A program made the position numbers and the translations under genes. The notes beneath the pieces were generated by a model. The model was not told where the DNA came from and did no database searches. It saw only the letters and a list, made by a program, of their open reading frames with translations. 64,000 nt of DNA from the NCBI GenBank assembly GCA_017995195.1, contig JAGOJI010000001.1:52238-116237 (forward strand). Reading direction: 5' to 3'. This DNA is from Cloacibacterium sp. (lineage in GTDB: Bacteria; Bacteroidota; Bacteroidia; Flavobacteriales; Weeksellaceae). Of the stretch, positions 54,403-62,789 are shown piece by piece (the first letter of the stretch is position 1; each line of letters begins with the position of its first letter).

Positions 54403-54963
54403 TCACATTTTAATTCTATCGGGATTATTTTTCAAAAAACTTGCCCAGCCCGTATAAGATGAAGAAGTTGAGGTGTTTCCCATATTGAAATAATGACAAA
54501 CAGCTACTGCTAATCCATCGGACGCATCAAGGTATTTCGTAGGAAACTCTTTGAGCTGTAGAAGGTTTTGCAGCATTCCGGCTACCTGTTCTTTGCTGGC
54601 GTTTCCGTTGCCTGTGATGGCCATTTTCACTTTTTTGGGAGAATATTCGGTTATCGGGATGTCTCGGTGCAAGCTTGCTGCCATAGCCACTCCTTGGGCT
54701 CTGCCCAATTTGAGCATCGACTGTACATTTTTACCAAAAAAAGGAGCTTCAAGAGCGACCTCATCTGGGTGAAATTCATCAATGAGAGCCAGCGTTCTAT
54801 CGAATATTTTTTTTAGTTTGATTTCGTGATTGGCATATTTTTTCAAAATTAATTCATCAATAGCAACCAAAGACATCTTGCCTTTCACGACCGAAATAAT
54901 ACCAAAGCCCATTACAGAGGTTCCGGGGTCTATTCCTAAAATAATTTTCTCAACAACTTGCAT
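54403..54963 (-). CDS. ruvC: Holliday junction resolvase RuvC
   Basis: Crossover junction endonuclease of 186 residues that cleaves Holliday junctions in complex with RuvAB. The four acidic active-site residues are all present: Asp12 in GIDPGTSVMGFG, Glu72 in LEAPFFGKN, Asp146 and Asp149 in LDASDGLAVAVCH. Its -7 element at 54968-54975 is only 5 bases before the start codon, so the mRNA may be leaderless. The secreted-protein gene follows. Confidence 0.96.
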   Translation of the reverse strand: MQVVEKIILGIDPGTSVMGFGIISVVKGKMSLVAIDELILKKYANHEIKLKKIFDRTLALIDEFHPDEVALEAPFFGKNVQSMLKLGRAQGVAMAASLHRDIPITEYSPKKVKMAITGNGNASKEQVAGMLQNLLQLKEFPTKYLDASDGLAVAVCHYFNMGNTSTSSSYTGWASFLKNNPDRIKM

Positions 54964-54967
54964 AAGG

Positions 54968-54975
54968 CAAAAATA
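54968..54975 (-). promoter_or_regulatory. -7 promoter element of ruvC
   Basis: TATTTTTG on the minus strand, 4 bases before the start codon; a transcript from it would start at or near the ATG. Confidence 0.5.
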
Positions 54976-55153
54976 CTCGTTTTTGCGTAAGATTGCGTCT
55001 CCAAAGGCTAAAGTTTTTACAAAGCGTATTTGTTTTTATAGCAAACGCAAGCCTATTAAGCCTTGTTAAAAGAAGTGACAAGATTTTTTGGGAACAAAAA
55101 AGTTATTGATGTTGGGTTAAATCAAATATAGAGAAAAAACAGCTTCTTTCTTA

Positions 55154-55170
55154 TTTAGATTGAATTTAAA
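55154..55170. promoter_or_regulatory. Iron-box-like palindrome before feoAB
   Basis: TTTAGATT-G-AATTTAAA, an 8-1-8 palindrome with one mismatched pair, directly upstream of the -7 element. It covers the -20 to -36 region, where a repressor would block RNA polymerase. Its position before iron genes suggests a site for a Fur or DtxR/IdeR-type regulator. Confidence 0.55.
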
Positions 55171-55174
55171 TAAG

Positions 55175-55182
55175 TATATTTG
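55175..55182 (+). promoter_or_regulatory. -7 promoter element of feoA-feoB
   Basis: TATATTTG, 19 bases before the TTG start codon of feoA. Confidence 0.65.
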
Positions 55183-55201
55183 TAACATAAAACAATAAAT
55201 T

Positions 55202-55465
55202 TTGCAAAAGAACATTCCCAATAAGCTATGTTGTTTTCCTAAGAAAACCAAAGGAATAATCTCCGGTTATGATAATGATGACCTGCAAATGCCGAGTAAA
55301 ATTATCGAAATGGGGCTGTTGCCCGAAACGCATTTCGAGATTTTGCATCAAGCACCATTTAAAGGTCCGCTTTACATAGAATACGGCGAGGAAAAAACCC
55401 GTGTTGCCCTACGCCAAGAAGAAGCAAATTTTATTTTTGTAGAACCTGTTGAAAGTTTTTCATAA
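55202..55465 (+). CDS. feoA: Ferrous iron transport protein A
   Basis: An 87-residue cytosolic SH3-like protein that supports FeoB. The start codon is TTG; the alternative ATG (codon 30) would cut off part of the fold. The pattern GIISGYDNDDLQMPSKIIEMGLLPETHFEIL and the final VALRQEEANFIFVEP fit FeoA. The gene is 69 bases upstream of feoB and behind a -7 element and palindrome. Confidence 0.88.
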   Translation: MQKNIPNKLCCFPKKTKGIISGYDNDDLQMPSKIIEMGLLPETHFEILHQAPFKGPLYIEYGEEKTRVALRQEEANFIFVEPVESFS

Positions 55466-55534
55466 AATTTTTTCAAAATCATAAAACACGGTGTCCTTTA
55501 GTATAAATCTTTAGTAACCTGTGTTAAGCCAAAA

Positions 55535-57568
55535 ATGTCAAAAACAAAAAAACATATTTTACTTGTTGGTAATCCCAATGTTGGGAAATCTACACTATTC
55601 AATCTTTTATGTAGAAAGAACCAAAAAACCGGAAACTACGCCGGAGTTACGGTGGCAAGCCACACCGGAAGTTATATTTTTGAAGATGAAGAAGTAGAAA
55701 TTGTAGATTTACCGGGATCTTACAGTATTTACCCCACATCTGAAGACGAGGCTATTTTCAGTAAATACCTTATCGACGAACAAGAAAAATACAGCGGCAT
55801 ACTCTATATAGCCGATGCCCTGAATCTTAAACGAAGTCTGTTACTTTTTCAACAAATTCAGGATTTAGGAGTTCCTGTTTTAATGGTGATTAATCAAGTA
55901 GATATTGCCATAAAACGAGGTCTGTCCTTAGATACATCCAAATTAGAAAAAATTTTGGGTGTTAAAATCATCGAGACCAATGCCAAGGAGAACATTGGCG
56001 TAGAAGAGGTAAGGAAAGCAATTGCACAGAACGGATTTACCCAGTGCTTAAAGCCTCGTTTCGATATTCCTTCCGACAGATTGGGATTGGTTTTCAAAAT
56101 TTCCAGACAGTTGGGAGAAAAAAATCAGTATAAAGTTTGGACACTAATAGCCGCTGATACCTACCTCGGAAAACTTAAAAATGTAGACCAGCAACTGAAG
56201 CAAGAGGAAGCGAAGTGTTTGGTTCCTAAAAGATTGCAGGTGCAGGAAACCATTCGCAGGTATCAGGATATCGATAAAATTATTGCACAAACGGCATCTA
56301 AAAAACCTGAATTTAAAGAGCTTTTAACGGAAAAATTAGACCAATTTTTGGTGCATCCTGTTTGGGGGTATTTGATTTTTGGACTGATTTTGCTCCTGAT
56401 TTTCCAAAGTGTATTTTTTATTGCTGAATATCCTATGAATTGGATAGACAGTAGCTTTTCTTGGCTTTCGGAATTTACCAAAACCAACCTTCCCGAAGGT
56501 CCGCTGAACAGCTTGATTTCCGATGGTATTATTCCCGGATTAGGAGGGATTATTATTTTTGCTCCACAGATAGGAATTTTGTTGTATTTTTTATACTTAT
56601 TAGAAGATTCGGGCTACATGGCAAGGGTCATTTTTTTGATGGATCGATTTCTGCGTCCTTTCGGGCTCAACGGAAAAAGTATTGTTCCGTTGGTTTCAGG
56701 TACTGCGTGTGCTATTCCCGCCATTATGTCGACCCGAAATATCGAGAATGTAAAGGAGCGTCTTATTACCATTTTGGTTACCCCTTTTATGACGTGTTCA
56801 GCAAGGTTGCCTGTTTATAGTATCATCATTGCGTTGGTAATCCCCAAAAAATTCTTTTTTGGTATAAGCTTTCAGGCTATCGCTTTGATGGCGATGTATC
56901 TGTTGGGCTTCGTTACGGCACTTATTTCGGCTTTTGTACTGAAATATTTTATTAAAAACAAAGGAAACTCTTTCTTGGTAATGGATTTGCCTACATATAA
57001 AATGCCACTTTGGAGTTACAATTTCAGAATGGTATTGATGAAAGTTGGAGAATTTATTACCGGAGCAGGAAAAATAATTTTCGCAGTAAGTGTCATTCTT
57101 TGGGTTTTAAGCTATTTGGGTCCGAAAGAAAAATTCGAACTGTTTAGCCATGAGTCCGATGTGAAATTAGAAAACTCTTATCTTGCTAAAATGGGGCATT
57201 CTATAGAACCCGCTATTCAGCCTTTGGGGTACGATTGGAAAATGGGAGTGGGCATTATTACCAGTTTTGCAGCAAGAGAAGTATTCGTAGGTACATTGTC
57301 TACGCTCTACAGCCTGGATGATGAAGCGGAAGAAGGAACTATTATCCAGAAAATGCGGAACGATGTGAAACCAAACGGAGAAAAAGTATTCGGTTTTGCC
57401 ACAGGGTTATCTATTCTTATTTTCTATGCCTTTGCCATGCAATGTATTTCTACCATAGCTGTGGTATACAGAGAGACCAAGAGTTGGCAATGGACGGTTC
57501 TCCAGACTGTGATGATGTCTGGATTGGCATACTTTGTGTCTTTGTTGGTATACCAGATTTTTAAGTAA
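55535..57568 (+). CDS. feoB: Ferrous iron transport protein B
   Basis: Inner-membrane Fe(II) transporter of 677 residues. The N-terminal G domain shows GNPNVGKST (12-20), the switch GVTV, DLPGSYS and NQVD (G4), followed by a helical spacer (about 150-265). The membrane domain has two Gate regions (GLGGIIIFAPQIGILLYFLYLLED and GVGIITSFAAREVFVGTLSTLYS, in sections) with conserved Cys in TACAIPAIMSTR. Expected to act with feoA and the Cys-rich protein that follows. The gene is a typical length for this family. Confidence 0.97.
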   Translation: MSKTKKHILLVGNPNVGKSTLFNLLCRKNQKTGNYAGVTVASHTGSYIFEDEEVEIVDLPGSYSIYPTSEDEAIFSKYLIDEQEKYSGILYIADALNLKRSLLLFQQIQDLGVPVLMVINQVDIAIKRGLSLDTSKLEKILGVKIIETNAKENIGVEEVRKAIAQNGFTQCLKPRFDIPSDRLGLVFKISRQLGEKNQYKVWTLIAADTYLGKLKNVDQQLKQEEAKCLVPKRLQVQETIRRYQDIDKIIAQTASKKPEFKELLTEKLDQFLVHPVWGYLIFGLILLLIFQSVFFIAEYPMNWIDSSFSWLSEFTKTNLPEGPLNSLISDGIIPGLGGIIIFAPQIGILLYFLYLLEDSGYMARVIFLMDRFLRPFGLNGKSIVPLVSGTACAIPAIMSTRNIENVKERLITILVTPFMTCSARLPVYSIIIALVIPKKFFFGISFQAIALMAMYLLGFVTALISAFVLKYFIKNKGNSFLVMDLPTYKMPLWSYNFRMVLMKVGEFITGAGKIIFAVSVILWVLSYLGPKEKFELFSHESDVKLENSYLAKMGHSIEPAIQPLGYDWKMGVGIITSFAAREVFVGTLSTLYSLDDEAEEGTIIQKMRNDVKPNGEKVFGFATGLSILIFYAFAMQCISTIAVVYRETKSWQWTVLQTVMMSGLAYFVSLLVYQIFK

Positions 57569-57600
57569 ATCCAGAACTCAAATCTCAAATTTTTTAAACA

Positions 57601-57750
57601 ATGGATTTTTTAGTTTTTCAATATATTATTCTCGCTTTTATTTTTGCCTTTGCCTGCTATTCGATTTTTAGAATTATTAAAAAAAGTTTCAGCCCTAAAA
57701 AATTTAATTCCAAAAGAACCAATTGCGATAAAGACTGCGGTTGTTCGTAA
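57601..57750 (+). CDS. FeoB-associated Cys-rich membrane protein
   Basis: A 49-residue protein, too short for the usual gene lists. It has one membrane helix (about 6-22, VFQYIILAFIFAFACYS), a basic stretch (RIIKKSFSPKKFNSK), and a Cys-rich tail (NCDKDCGCS, Cys 42, 46, 48). This is the pattern of the FeoB-associated Cys-rich family (Pfam PF12669), which is encoded beside feoB in many Bacteroidota. It starts 32 bases after feoB and is probably in the same transcript; the tail may bind iron. Confidence 0.82.
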   Translation: MDFLVFQYIILAFIFAFACYSIFRIIKKSFSPKKFNSKRTNCDKDCGCS

Positions 57751-57894
57751 GATTATTCGTAAAAACCATTTACAGAAGGGTAAATTGCCTATTCTAAAAC
57801 TTAAGTTTTCCTACAGACGAAATTTTCAGCAATCTATAAAAATACCCCTTTTTTAATTTATCAACAACCAATAATTTTCTCTTGGTAAATTCCG

Positions 57895-57902
57895 TATTTT
57901 TG
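57895..57902 (+). promoter_or_regulatory. -7 promoter element of dinD remnant
   Basis: TATTTTTG, 15 bases before the ATG at 57918. Confidence 0.6.
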
Positions 57903-57917
57903 TAAAAATATTTATTG

Positions 57918-58773
57918 ATGAAAAAAGAAGTCATACAAGAATTATTCGAAAAACTTGAGAATGCCTCTCAATTTATTAATGATATTGAATGCTGGAGTGC
58001 ATGCGATTTGCAAGAAATGTTGGGTTATTCCAAATGGGATAACTTTTTGAAAGTAATTGAAAAAGCTAAAATTTCATGTGAAAACGCTGGCGAAAAGAGC
58101 TCCGACCATTTTGCCGATGTCGGGAAAATGGTTCAAATAGGAAGTGGTTCGGAAAGACAAATCGACGATATTGCCCTTACACGATATGCTTGTTATTTGG
58201 TCGCTCAAAATGGAGATACTTCAAAAAGTGAAATTGCTTTTGCACAGACTTATTTTGCAGTTCAGACGAGAAAACAGGAGATTATCGAAAAAAGGCTTTT
58301 GGATGTGGCGAGAGTTACCGCTCGTGAAAAGCTGTCGAAATCAGAAAAAAAATTATCTGGGATAATTTACGAAAGAGGAGTTGATGATAAAGGTTTCGCT
58401 GTTATTCGTTCCAAAGGAGATCAAGCTCTTTTTGGTGGTTTTTCTACGAATGATATGAAGAAAAAACTCAATGTTCCGGCAACGAGACCATTAGCTGATT
58501 TTCTGCCTACTTTGACAATCAAAGCAAAAGATTTTGCAACAGAACTTACGAACTTACAAGTCACAATGTTGTAGATAAGGCTTAATAGGAGAAAATCAGA
58601 TTTCAAACGAACATATAGAAAACAATAAAGCTGTAAGAAAAATGCTTGGAGAAAGAGGGGTAAAACCCGAAAATCTTCCCGTTTTGGAAGACATGAAAAA
58701 AGTGCAGAGAAAATTAGATGCAGATGAAAAGAAAATTTTAAAAGAAACCCAAAAAAATCTAAAGAATAAATAA
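57918..58773 (+). pseudogene. dinD: DinD-like (DNA damage-inducible protein D) gene, broken near the 3' end
   Basis: The intact part (57918 to about 58550) matches DinD, a protein with a BRO-N-like N-terminus: WSACDLQEMLGYSKWDNF, SRYACYLVAQNGD-like TRYACYLVAQNGDTSKSEIA, YFAVQTRKQE, and RPLADFLPTLTIKAKDFATE. The reading frame then ends early at 58574. The missing C-terminus is readable in other frames: HNVVDK near 58562-58579 and ENQISNEHIENNKAVRKML onward from about 58591, ending ILKETQKNLKNK at 58773. At least two frame changes between about 58550 and 58590 break it. In E. coli DinD inhibits RecA. The last frame stops by one base into glmM (TAATG). Confidence 0.8.
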
Positions 58774-60155
58774 TGTCTTTAATCAAAAGTATTTCAGGAA
58801 TCCGCGGAACTATTGGCGGAAAAGTAGACGATAACCTCACACCGCTCGATGTGGTAAAATTCACTTCTGCATTTGGAACATGGCTTCAAAACAACAAAAA
58901 TAAAAAAGATTTAACGCTTGTTATCGGTCGAGATGCCCGAATTTCAGGCACAATGGTTAATTCCTTGGTTTGTGCAACCTTGCAAGGCTTGGGAATTCAC
59001 GTTATCGACTTGGGGCTTTCTACAACGCCAACGGTAGAAATAATGGTTCCTGAACTCAATGCAGATGGTGGAATTATTCTCACCGCTTCTCACAATCCCA
59101 AACAGTGGAATGCCCTGAAATTGCTCAACGAGAAAGGAGAATTCATCAATGGTGAAAACGGGGCTGAAGTTTTGAAATTAGCGGAGAATGAAGATTTTAA
59201 TTATGCCGAAGTAGATGATTTAGGAAAATACGAAACGCGAGAAGACGGTTTTGACATTCATATTCAAAAGATTTTGGATTTGCCGATGGTAGATGTAGAA
59301 ATTATAAAATCTAAAAATTATAAAATCGTTGTAGATGCCGTAAACTCTACAGGAGGTATCGCCATTCCTCAGCTTTTAGAAAAGCTGGGTTGCCAAGTCG
59401 TGAAACTCTATTGCGAGCCCAACGGGCAATTTCCGCACAATCCGGAACCTTTAAAAGAGCATTTGGGCGATATTTGTGAATTAGTTAAAAAAGAAAAAGC
59501 CGATTTGGGAATTGTAGTAGATCCGGATGTAGACAGATTGGCATTGGTAGACGAAAATGGCGAACTTTTCGGTGAAGAATACACTTTGGTTGCAGTTGCC
59601 GACTATTTGTTGAAAAATAAAAAAGGAGTGGCAGTTTCCAATTTAAGTTCCAGCCGAGCTTTGCGAGATGTCGCAAGGAACCTTGGTTCCGAATACTTTG
59701 CGAGTGCAGTAGGAGAGGTAAATGTAGTCACTTTAATGAAGAAAAAAAATGCTGTAATTGGTGGCGAAGGAAATGGAGGAATCATTTATCCGGATTTGCA
59801 TTACGGAAGAGATTCTTTGGTAGGTGTGGCACTATTTTTGACCCATTTGGCAAAGGAAAACAAAACAGTTTCGGAATTAAGAGCCACTTACCCAAGTTAC
59901 TATATGGGCAAGAAAAAAATAGAGCTCACACCGGAAATCAATGTAGATGCCTTGTTGGAAAAAATGCAAAACGAATACAAAAACGAGGAAATCTCAACAA
60001 TAGATGGTGTAAAGATAGATTTTGAAAAAAATTGGGTACATTTGAGGAAATCAAACACAGAGCCCATTATCCGTATTTACACCGAAGCGTTTTCCCAAGA
60101 AGAAGCCGATGATTTGGCAGATAAAATGATTGAAAAAATTAAAAGTTTAATATAA
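58773..60155 (+). CDS. glmM: Phosphoglucosamine mutase
   Basis: Phosphohexomutase of 460 residues that converts glucosamine-6-phosphate to glucosamine-1-phosphate for peptidoglycan and lipopolysaccharide. The phosphoserine loop TASHNPKQWNALK (Ser106), the metal-binding DPDVDR near residue 250 and the C-terminal phosphate loop RKSNTEPIIRIYTE are all intact. Since it lacks GlmM-specific context, phosphoglucomutase/phosphomannomutase activity is an alternative. Its ATG overlaps the stop of the dinD remnant frame by one base. Confidence 0.93.
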   Translation: MSLIKSISGIRGTIGGKVDDNLTPLDVVKFTSAFGTWLQNNKNKKDLTLVIGRDARISGTMVNSLVCATLQGLGIHVIDLGLSTTPTVEIMVPELNADGGIILTASHNPKQWNALKLLNEKGEFINGENGAEVLKLAENEDFNYAEVDDLGKYETREDGFDIHIQKILDLPMVDVEIIKSKNYKIVVDAVNSTGGIAIPQLLEKLGCQVVKLYCEPNGQFPHNPEPLKEHLGDICELVKKEKADLGIVVDPDVDRLALVDENGELFGEEYTLVAVADYLLKNKKGVAVSNLSSSRALRDVARNLGSEYFASAVGEVNVVTLMKKKNAVIGGEGNGGIIYPDLHYGRDSLVGVALFLTHLAKENKTVSELRATYPSYYMGKKKIELTPEINVDALLEKMQNEYKNEEISTIDGVKIDFEKNWVHLRKSNTEPIIRIYTEAFSQEEADDLADKMIEKIKSLI

Positions 60156-60246
60156 GAGAGCCGATAACCGAGAAACAAGGTTCGGGGATTATGAAAAGTA
60201 AAGAAGACTAAAATCTCGGCATCGATTCTAAAAATATAAATAGATA

Positions 60247-61617
60247 TTGGAAGAATATTTTGATAACGAACTGGCAAAAAGGTTCGAACAGATGATAGAA
60301 AATAATGAAGAACTCTACTTCGATACCGAAGAATATGAGGACATCATTATTTACTACTTAGAAATGGGAGATATTTCCTATGCCGATTTGGCAACGAAAT
60401 ATGCCCTGAAACTTCACCCTAATTCATTGGAAATCAAAGTAAAGCAGTTGGAGGTCTTACTGGAACTGGAACAGCATACCAAGGCAAAGCAACTTATTGA
60501 GGAACTGAAAAATGCGTCTATGGAGAGTACAGATTTTCTTGTGTGTTGTGCAAAATATTATTCCAATCTCGGTAATTCCAAAAGAGCAATAGAATTTTGT
60601 GAAAAAGCATTGAAATTAGAAGAAGAAGAAAATTTTCTGCATAATTTTATAGGCGACGAATATTATAACTTAGATGACCCCTTCAATGCCTTAAAACATT
60701 ATAAATTGGCTCTAAAGTTTGATCCACAAGACGATTTCGCATTAGAAAATACTTTAGCCTGCTATCAGGCGATGAACAGGAGTAGCGAAGCGCTAGATTT
60801 CTTATTGAATTATCTGGATCAATATCCTTTTTCGGAAGTGGCTTGGTTCGAGTATGGGCAGTTCCATTTCAACAGAAAGAATTTTGAAGAAGCGATTAAA
60901 GGGTTTGATTATGTTTTGGCAATCAATAGTGAATCCATTGGTGTATATGCCAACAAAGCGTCGTGCTACGAAGCTATGGGGCAATGGCAAAAAGCCATAG
61001 AGGTGTACGAAGAATTGCTGGAACTGGAGTATACCAAAGCATTTACTTATTATAAAATAGGACAATGCTACAAGGAAATGTCTCAGTGGGTTGCCGCATT
61101 AGGAGCTTTTCAGAAATCCTTGAGAGAAGATCCACAGTTCTATATGAGTATGATGGAGCAGTCGGACGTATATCAGGAAATGGGAAATTCTAAGGAAGCT
61201 CTCCATTTTGCTAAAGAAGCGGTTGCTTTCAACGAGAATAATCTTGATTTTCAGAAAAAATTGGCTTTTCTGTATATTGATAGTGGAAAATTTGAAGAAA
61301 GTTTAACCTGCCTTAAGAAATTGGTTGATTTCGAACCGAAAAGATTTTATAATTGGTACGCTTACACAGAGGTTTTGATGCTGATAGGCGAGTATGAAGA
61401 TGCTATTACCGTTTTAGAGAAAGCCATTACTATTCACAATAGAGCCGAGCTTTTTTATCAGTTAAGTAATTGTTACTACAACTTAAAAGACGAGAAAAAA
61501 GGAAGAGAAGCTCTTCGATTAGCTTTAGAATTAGAGCCTTCATTGGCAGAAGATATGCTGCTGAAATATCCGCAGATTATAGAAGAGGTAAAAAAAGTGA
61601 AAGCAAAAAAGAAATAA
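60247..61617 (+). CDS. Tetratricopeptide repeat protein
   Basis: Cytoplasmic protein of 456 residues with at least nine TPR units (for example YYSNLGNSKRAIEFCEKALKL, HKYKLALKFDPQDDFALENTLACYQAM, YANKASCYEAMGQWQKAIEVYEELLEL, in sections), no signal peptide. The start is a TTG codon at 60247, in the context LEEYFDNELAKRFEQMIENNEELYFD that is well conserved in Bacteroidota relatives. TPR proteins serve as scaffolds; the partner is unknown. The final 70 bases are duplicated 1168 bases downstream (see 62714-62782). Confidence 0.88.
   Translation: MEEYFDNELAKRFEQMIENNEELYFDTEEYEDIIIYYLEMGDISYADLATKYALKLHPNSLEIKVKQLEVLLELEQHTKAKQLIEELKNASMESTDFLVCCAKYYSNLGNSKRAIEFCEKALKLEEEENFLHNFIGDEYYNLDDPFNALKHYKLALKFDPQDDFALENTLACYQAMNRSSEALDFLLNYLDQYPFSEVAWFEYGQFHFNRKNFEEAIKGFDYVLAINSESIGVYANKASCYEAMGQWQKAIEVYEELLELEYTKAFTYYKIGQCYKEMSQWVAALGAFQKSLREDPQFYMSMMEQSDVYQEMGNSKEALHFAKEAVAFNENNLDFQKKLAFLYIDSGKFEESLTCLKKLVDFEPKRFYNWYAYTEVLMLIGEYEDAITVLEKAITIHNRAELFYQLSNCYYNLKDEKKGREALRLALELEPSLAEDMLLKYPQIIEEVKKVKAKKK
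61546..61614 (+). repeat. Direct repeat, copy 1 (3' end of TPR gene)
   Basis: The last 69 coding bases of the TPR gene occur again at 62714-62782 with three mismatches. This copy is the functional gene end. Confidence 0.9.
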
Positions 61618-61645
61618 AAAATCCGGAAAATTTTTCCGGATTTTT
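61617..61645. terminator. Bidirectional terminator after TPR gene
   Basis: Thirteen-bp stem (61617-61629 with 61633-61645), directly at the stop codon, with T run on the plus strand and A run before it; it also ends the convergent lipoprotein gene. Confidence 0.85.
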
Positions 61646-61649
61646 GCTA

Positions 61650-62456
61650 TTATTTATTGTATTCGTAATTTGTGACGAATGCTGAGTTTAATGTACTTCC
61701 ATTGTGTTGTTTCTCAATAATTTGAGTAGGATAACCATTACTGTTGTAAGTTATCGTATTGGTATTAGTATAACTAGAACTAGAACCATTTGTTAGAACG
61801 TTTAACTGGGATTTAGAGAGCATATTGTTTGATGTTCCAGTATTTTCACCTATATAATCAAAAATAAAAATTGATATTTTATTAAAACCGGTAATATTCT
61901 TAGTGGGATTTTTTTTGTCGTCGTAGGTATAGTTAGCCGTAATATTTCCAGACAAAACATTATTATAATAATATACAACATCTTCTGATATTACATTCCC
62001 ATTGTTCGTAGTAAGCGTATTTATATCTCTAACTGTTTGCATACTTCCATTGAACATATAATTTCTGATTTTTGTACATACTACTGTAGAAGAGTTTGGG
62101 TAACTATAAGAGTATACCGATTTTGAAGTATTGGCTGCATTGCTTATAGAAACTGTTTTTAAAACATTGTTTTCATAAGTAAAATCTATAGTTTCTGTTA
62201 TAGCACCATTTGAGTTATAAGAAATGATTTTAGTAATAACATCTTCATTATAGGTAAATACATCTTTATAACCATAGTTATATAATATCTCTGAGACTTT
62301 AGTACCGTTGTATTTGTAGTGAGAAGTAGTTCCATCTTGACTTATAACTTTAGTTAATAAAACGGGAGTTTCTGAAGCAGCTTCAGGTGTATCGTTACTT
62401 CTACTACAACTTAAAGCAATAATTACTAAAGAACTTATTAGAATTAGTTTTTTCAT
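61650..62456 (-). CDS. Lipoprotein with RHS/YD-like repeated strands
   Basis: A 268-residue lipoprotein: signal peptide and lipobox LSC (Cys17), Glu/Ser/Thr spacer, and then repeated short strands of the YD-like type (TSHYKYNGTKVSEILYNYG, VFTYNEDVITKIISYNSNG, ETIDFTYENNVLKTVSI, TITYNSNGYPTQIIEK, FVTNYEYNK). Such beta-rich lipoproteins (DUF4595/Rhs-core-like) are frequent and uncharacterised in Flavobacteriia. The gene lies wholly between the two direct repeat copies, convergent with the TPR gene, and may have been inserted there. Confidence 0.75.
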   Translation of the reverse strand: MKKLILISSLVIIALSCSRSNDTPEAASETPVLLTKVISQDGTTSHYKYNGTKVSEILYNYGYKDVFTYNEDVITKIISYNSNGAITETIDFTYENNVLKTVSISNAANTSKSVYSYSYPNSSTVVCTKIRNYMFNGSMQTVRDINTLTTNNGNVISEDVVYYYNNVLSGNITANYTYDDKKNPTKNITGFNKISIFIFDYIGENTGTSNNMLSKSQLNVLTNGSSSSYTNTNTITYNSNGYPTQIIEKQHNGSTLNSAFVTNYEYNK

Positions 62457-62713
62457 ATTCGGATATATACTTTATTTCAATTTCCAAAAATACATAAATC
62501 TACCGATATATGCCTCTCTAAAAACTATTTTTCTTTTCATTTACCCTATGCAATGGCTGTTTTAGTAATAAATGCTCTATATCAAATGGGATCTTGATAC
62601 ACAAAGTAATAACCAATAATTAAAATGGAGGCATTCAAGGTTAAAAAAATATAAATAGTTTATCTTAAGAAGTTGGTTGTTGGTTTTAAACGAAAAAGAT
62701 TTTACATACAATA

Positions 62714-62782
62714 GCAAAAGATATGCTGCTGAAATATCCACACATTATAGAAGAGGTAAAAAAAGTGAAAGCAAAAAAGAAA
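62714..62782 (+). repeat. Direct repeat, copy 2 (orphan 3' end of TPR gene)
   Basis: Matches copy 1 (61546-61614) at 66 of 69 bases and keeps the reading frame up to a TGA at 62783-62785. It is an orphan piece, with no start and with the rest of the 62457-62789 gap showing no gene. It ends 4 bases from the stop codon of pyrD. Confidence 0.9.
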
Positions 62783-62789
62783 TGAGTAA

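Noticed and set aside
57644..57856. Plus-strand frame of 70 codons overlapping the Cys-rich gene
   Set aside because: The other frame (57601-57750) gives a recognised FeoB-associated protein and keeps clear spacing; this one is a shifted shadow of it.
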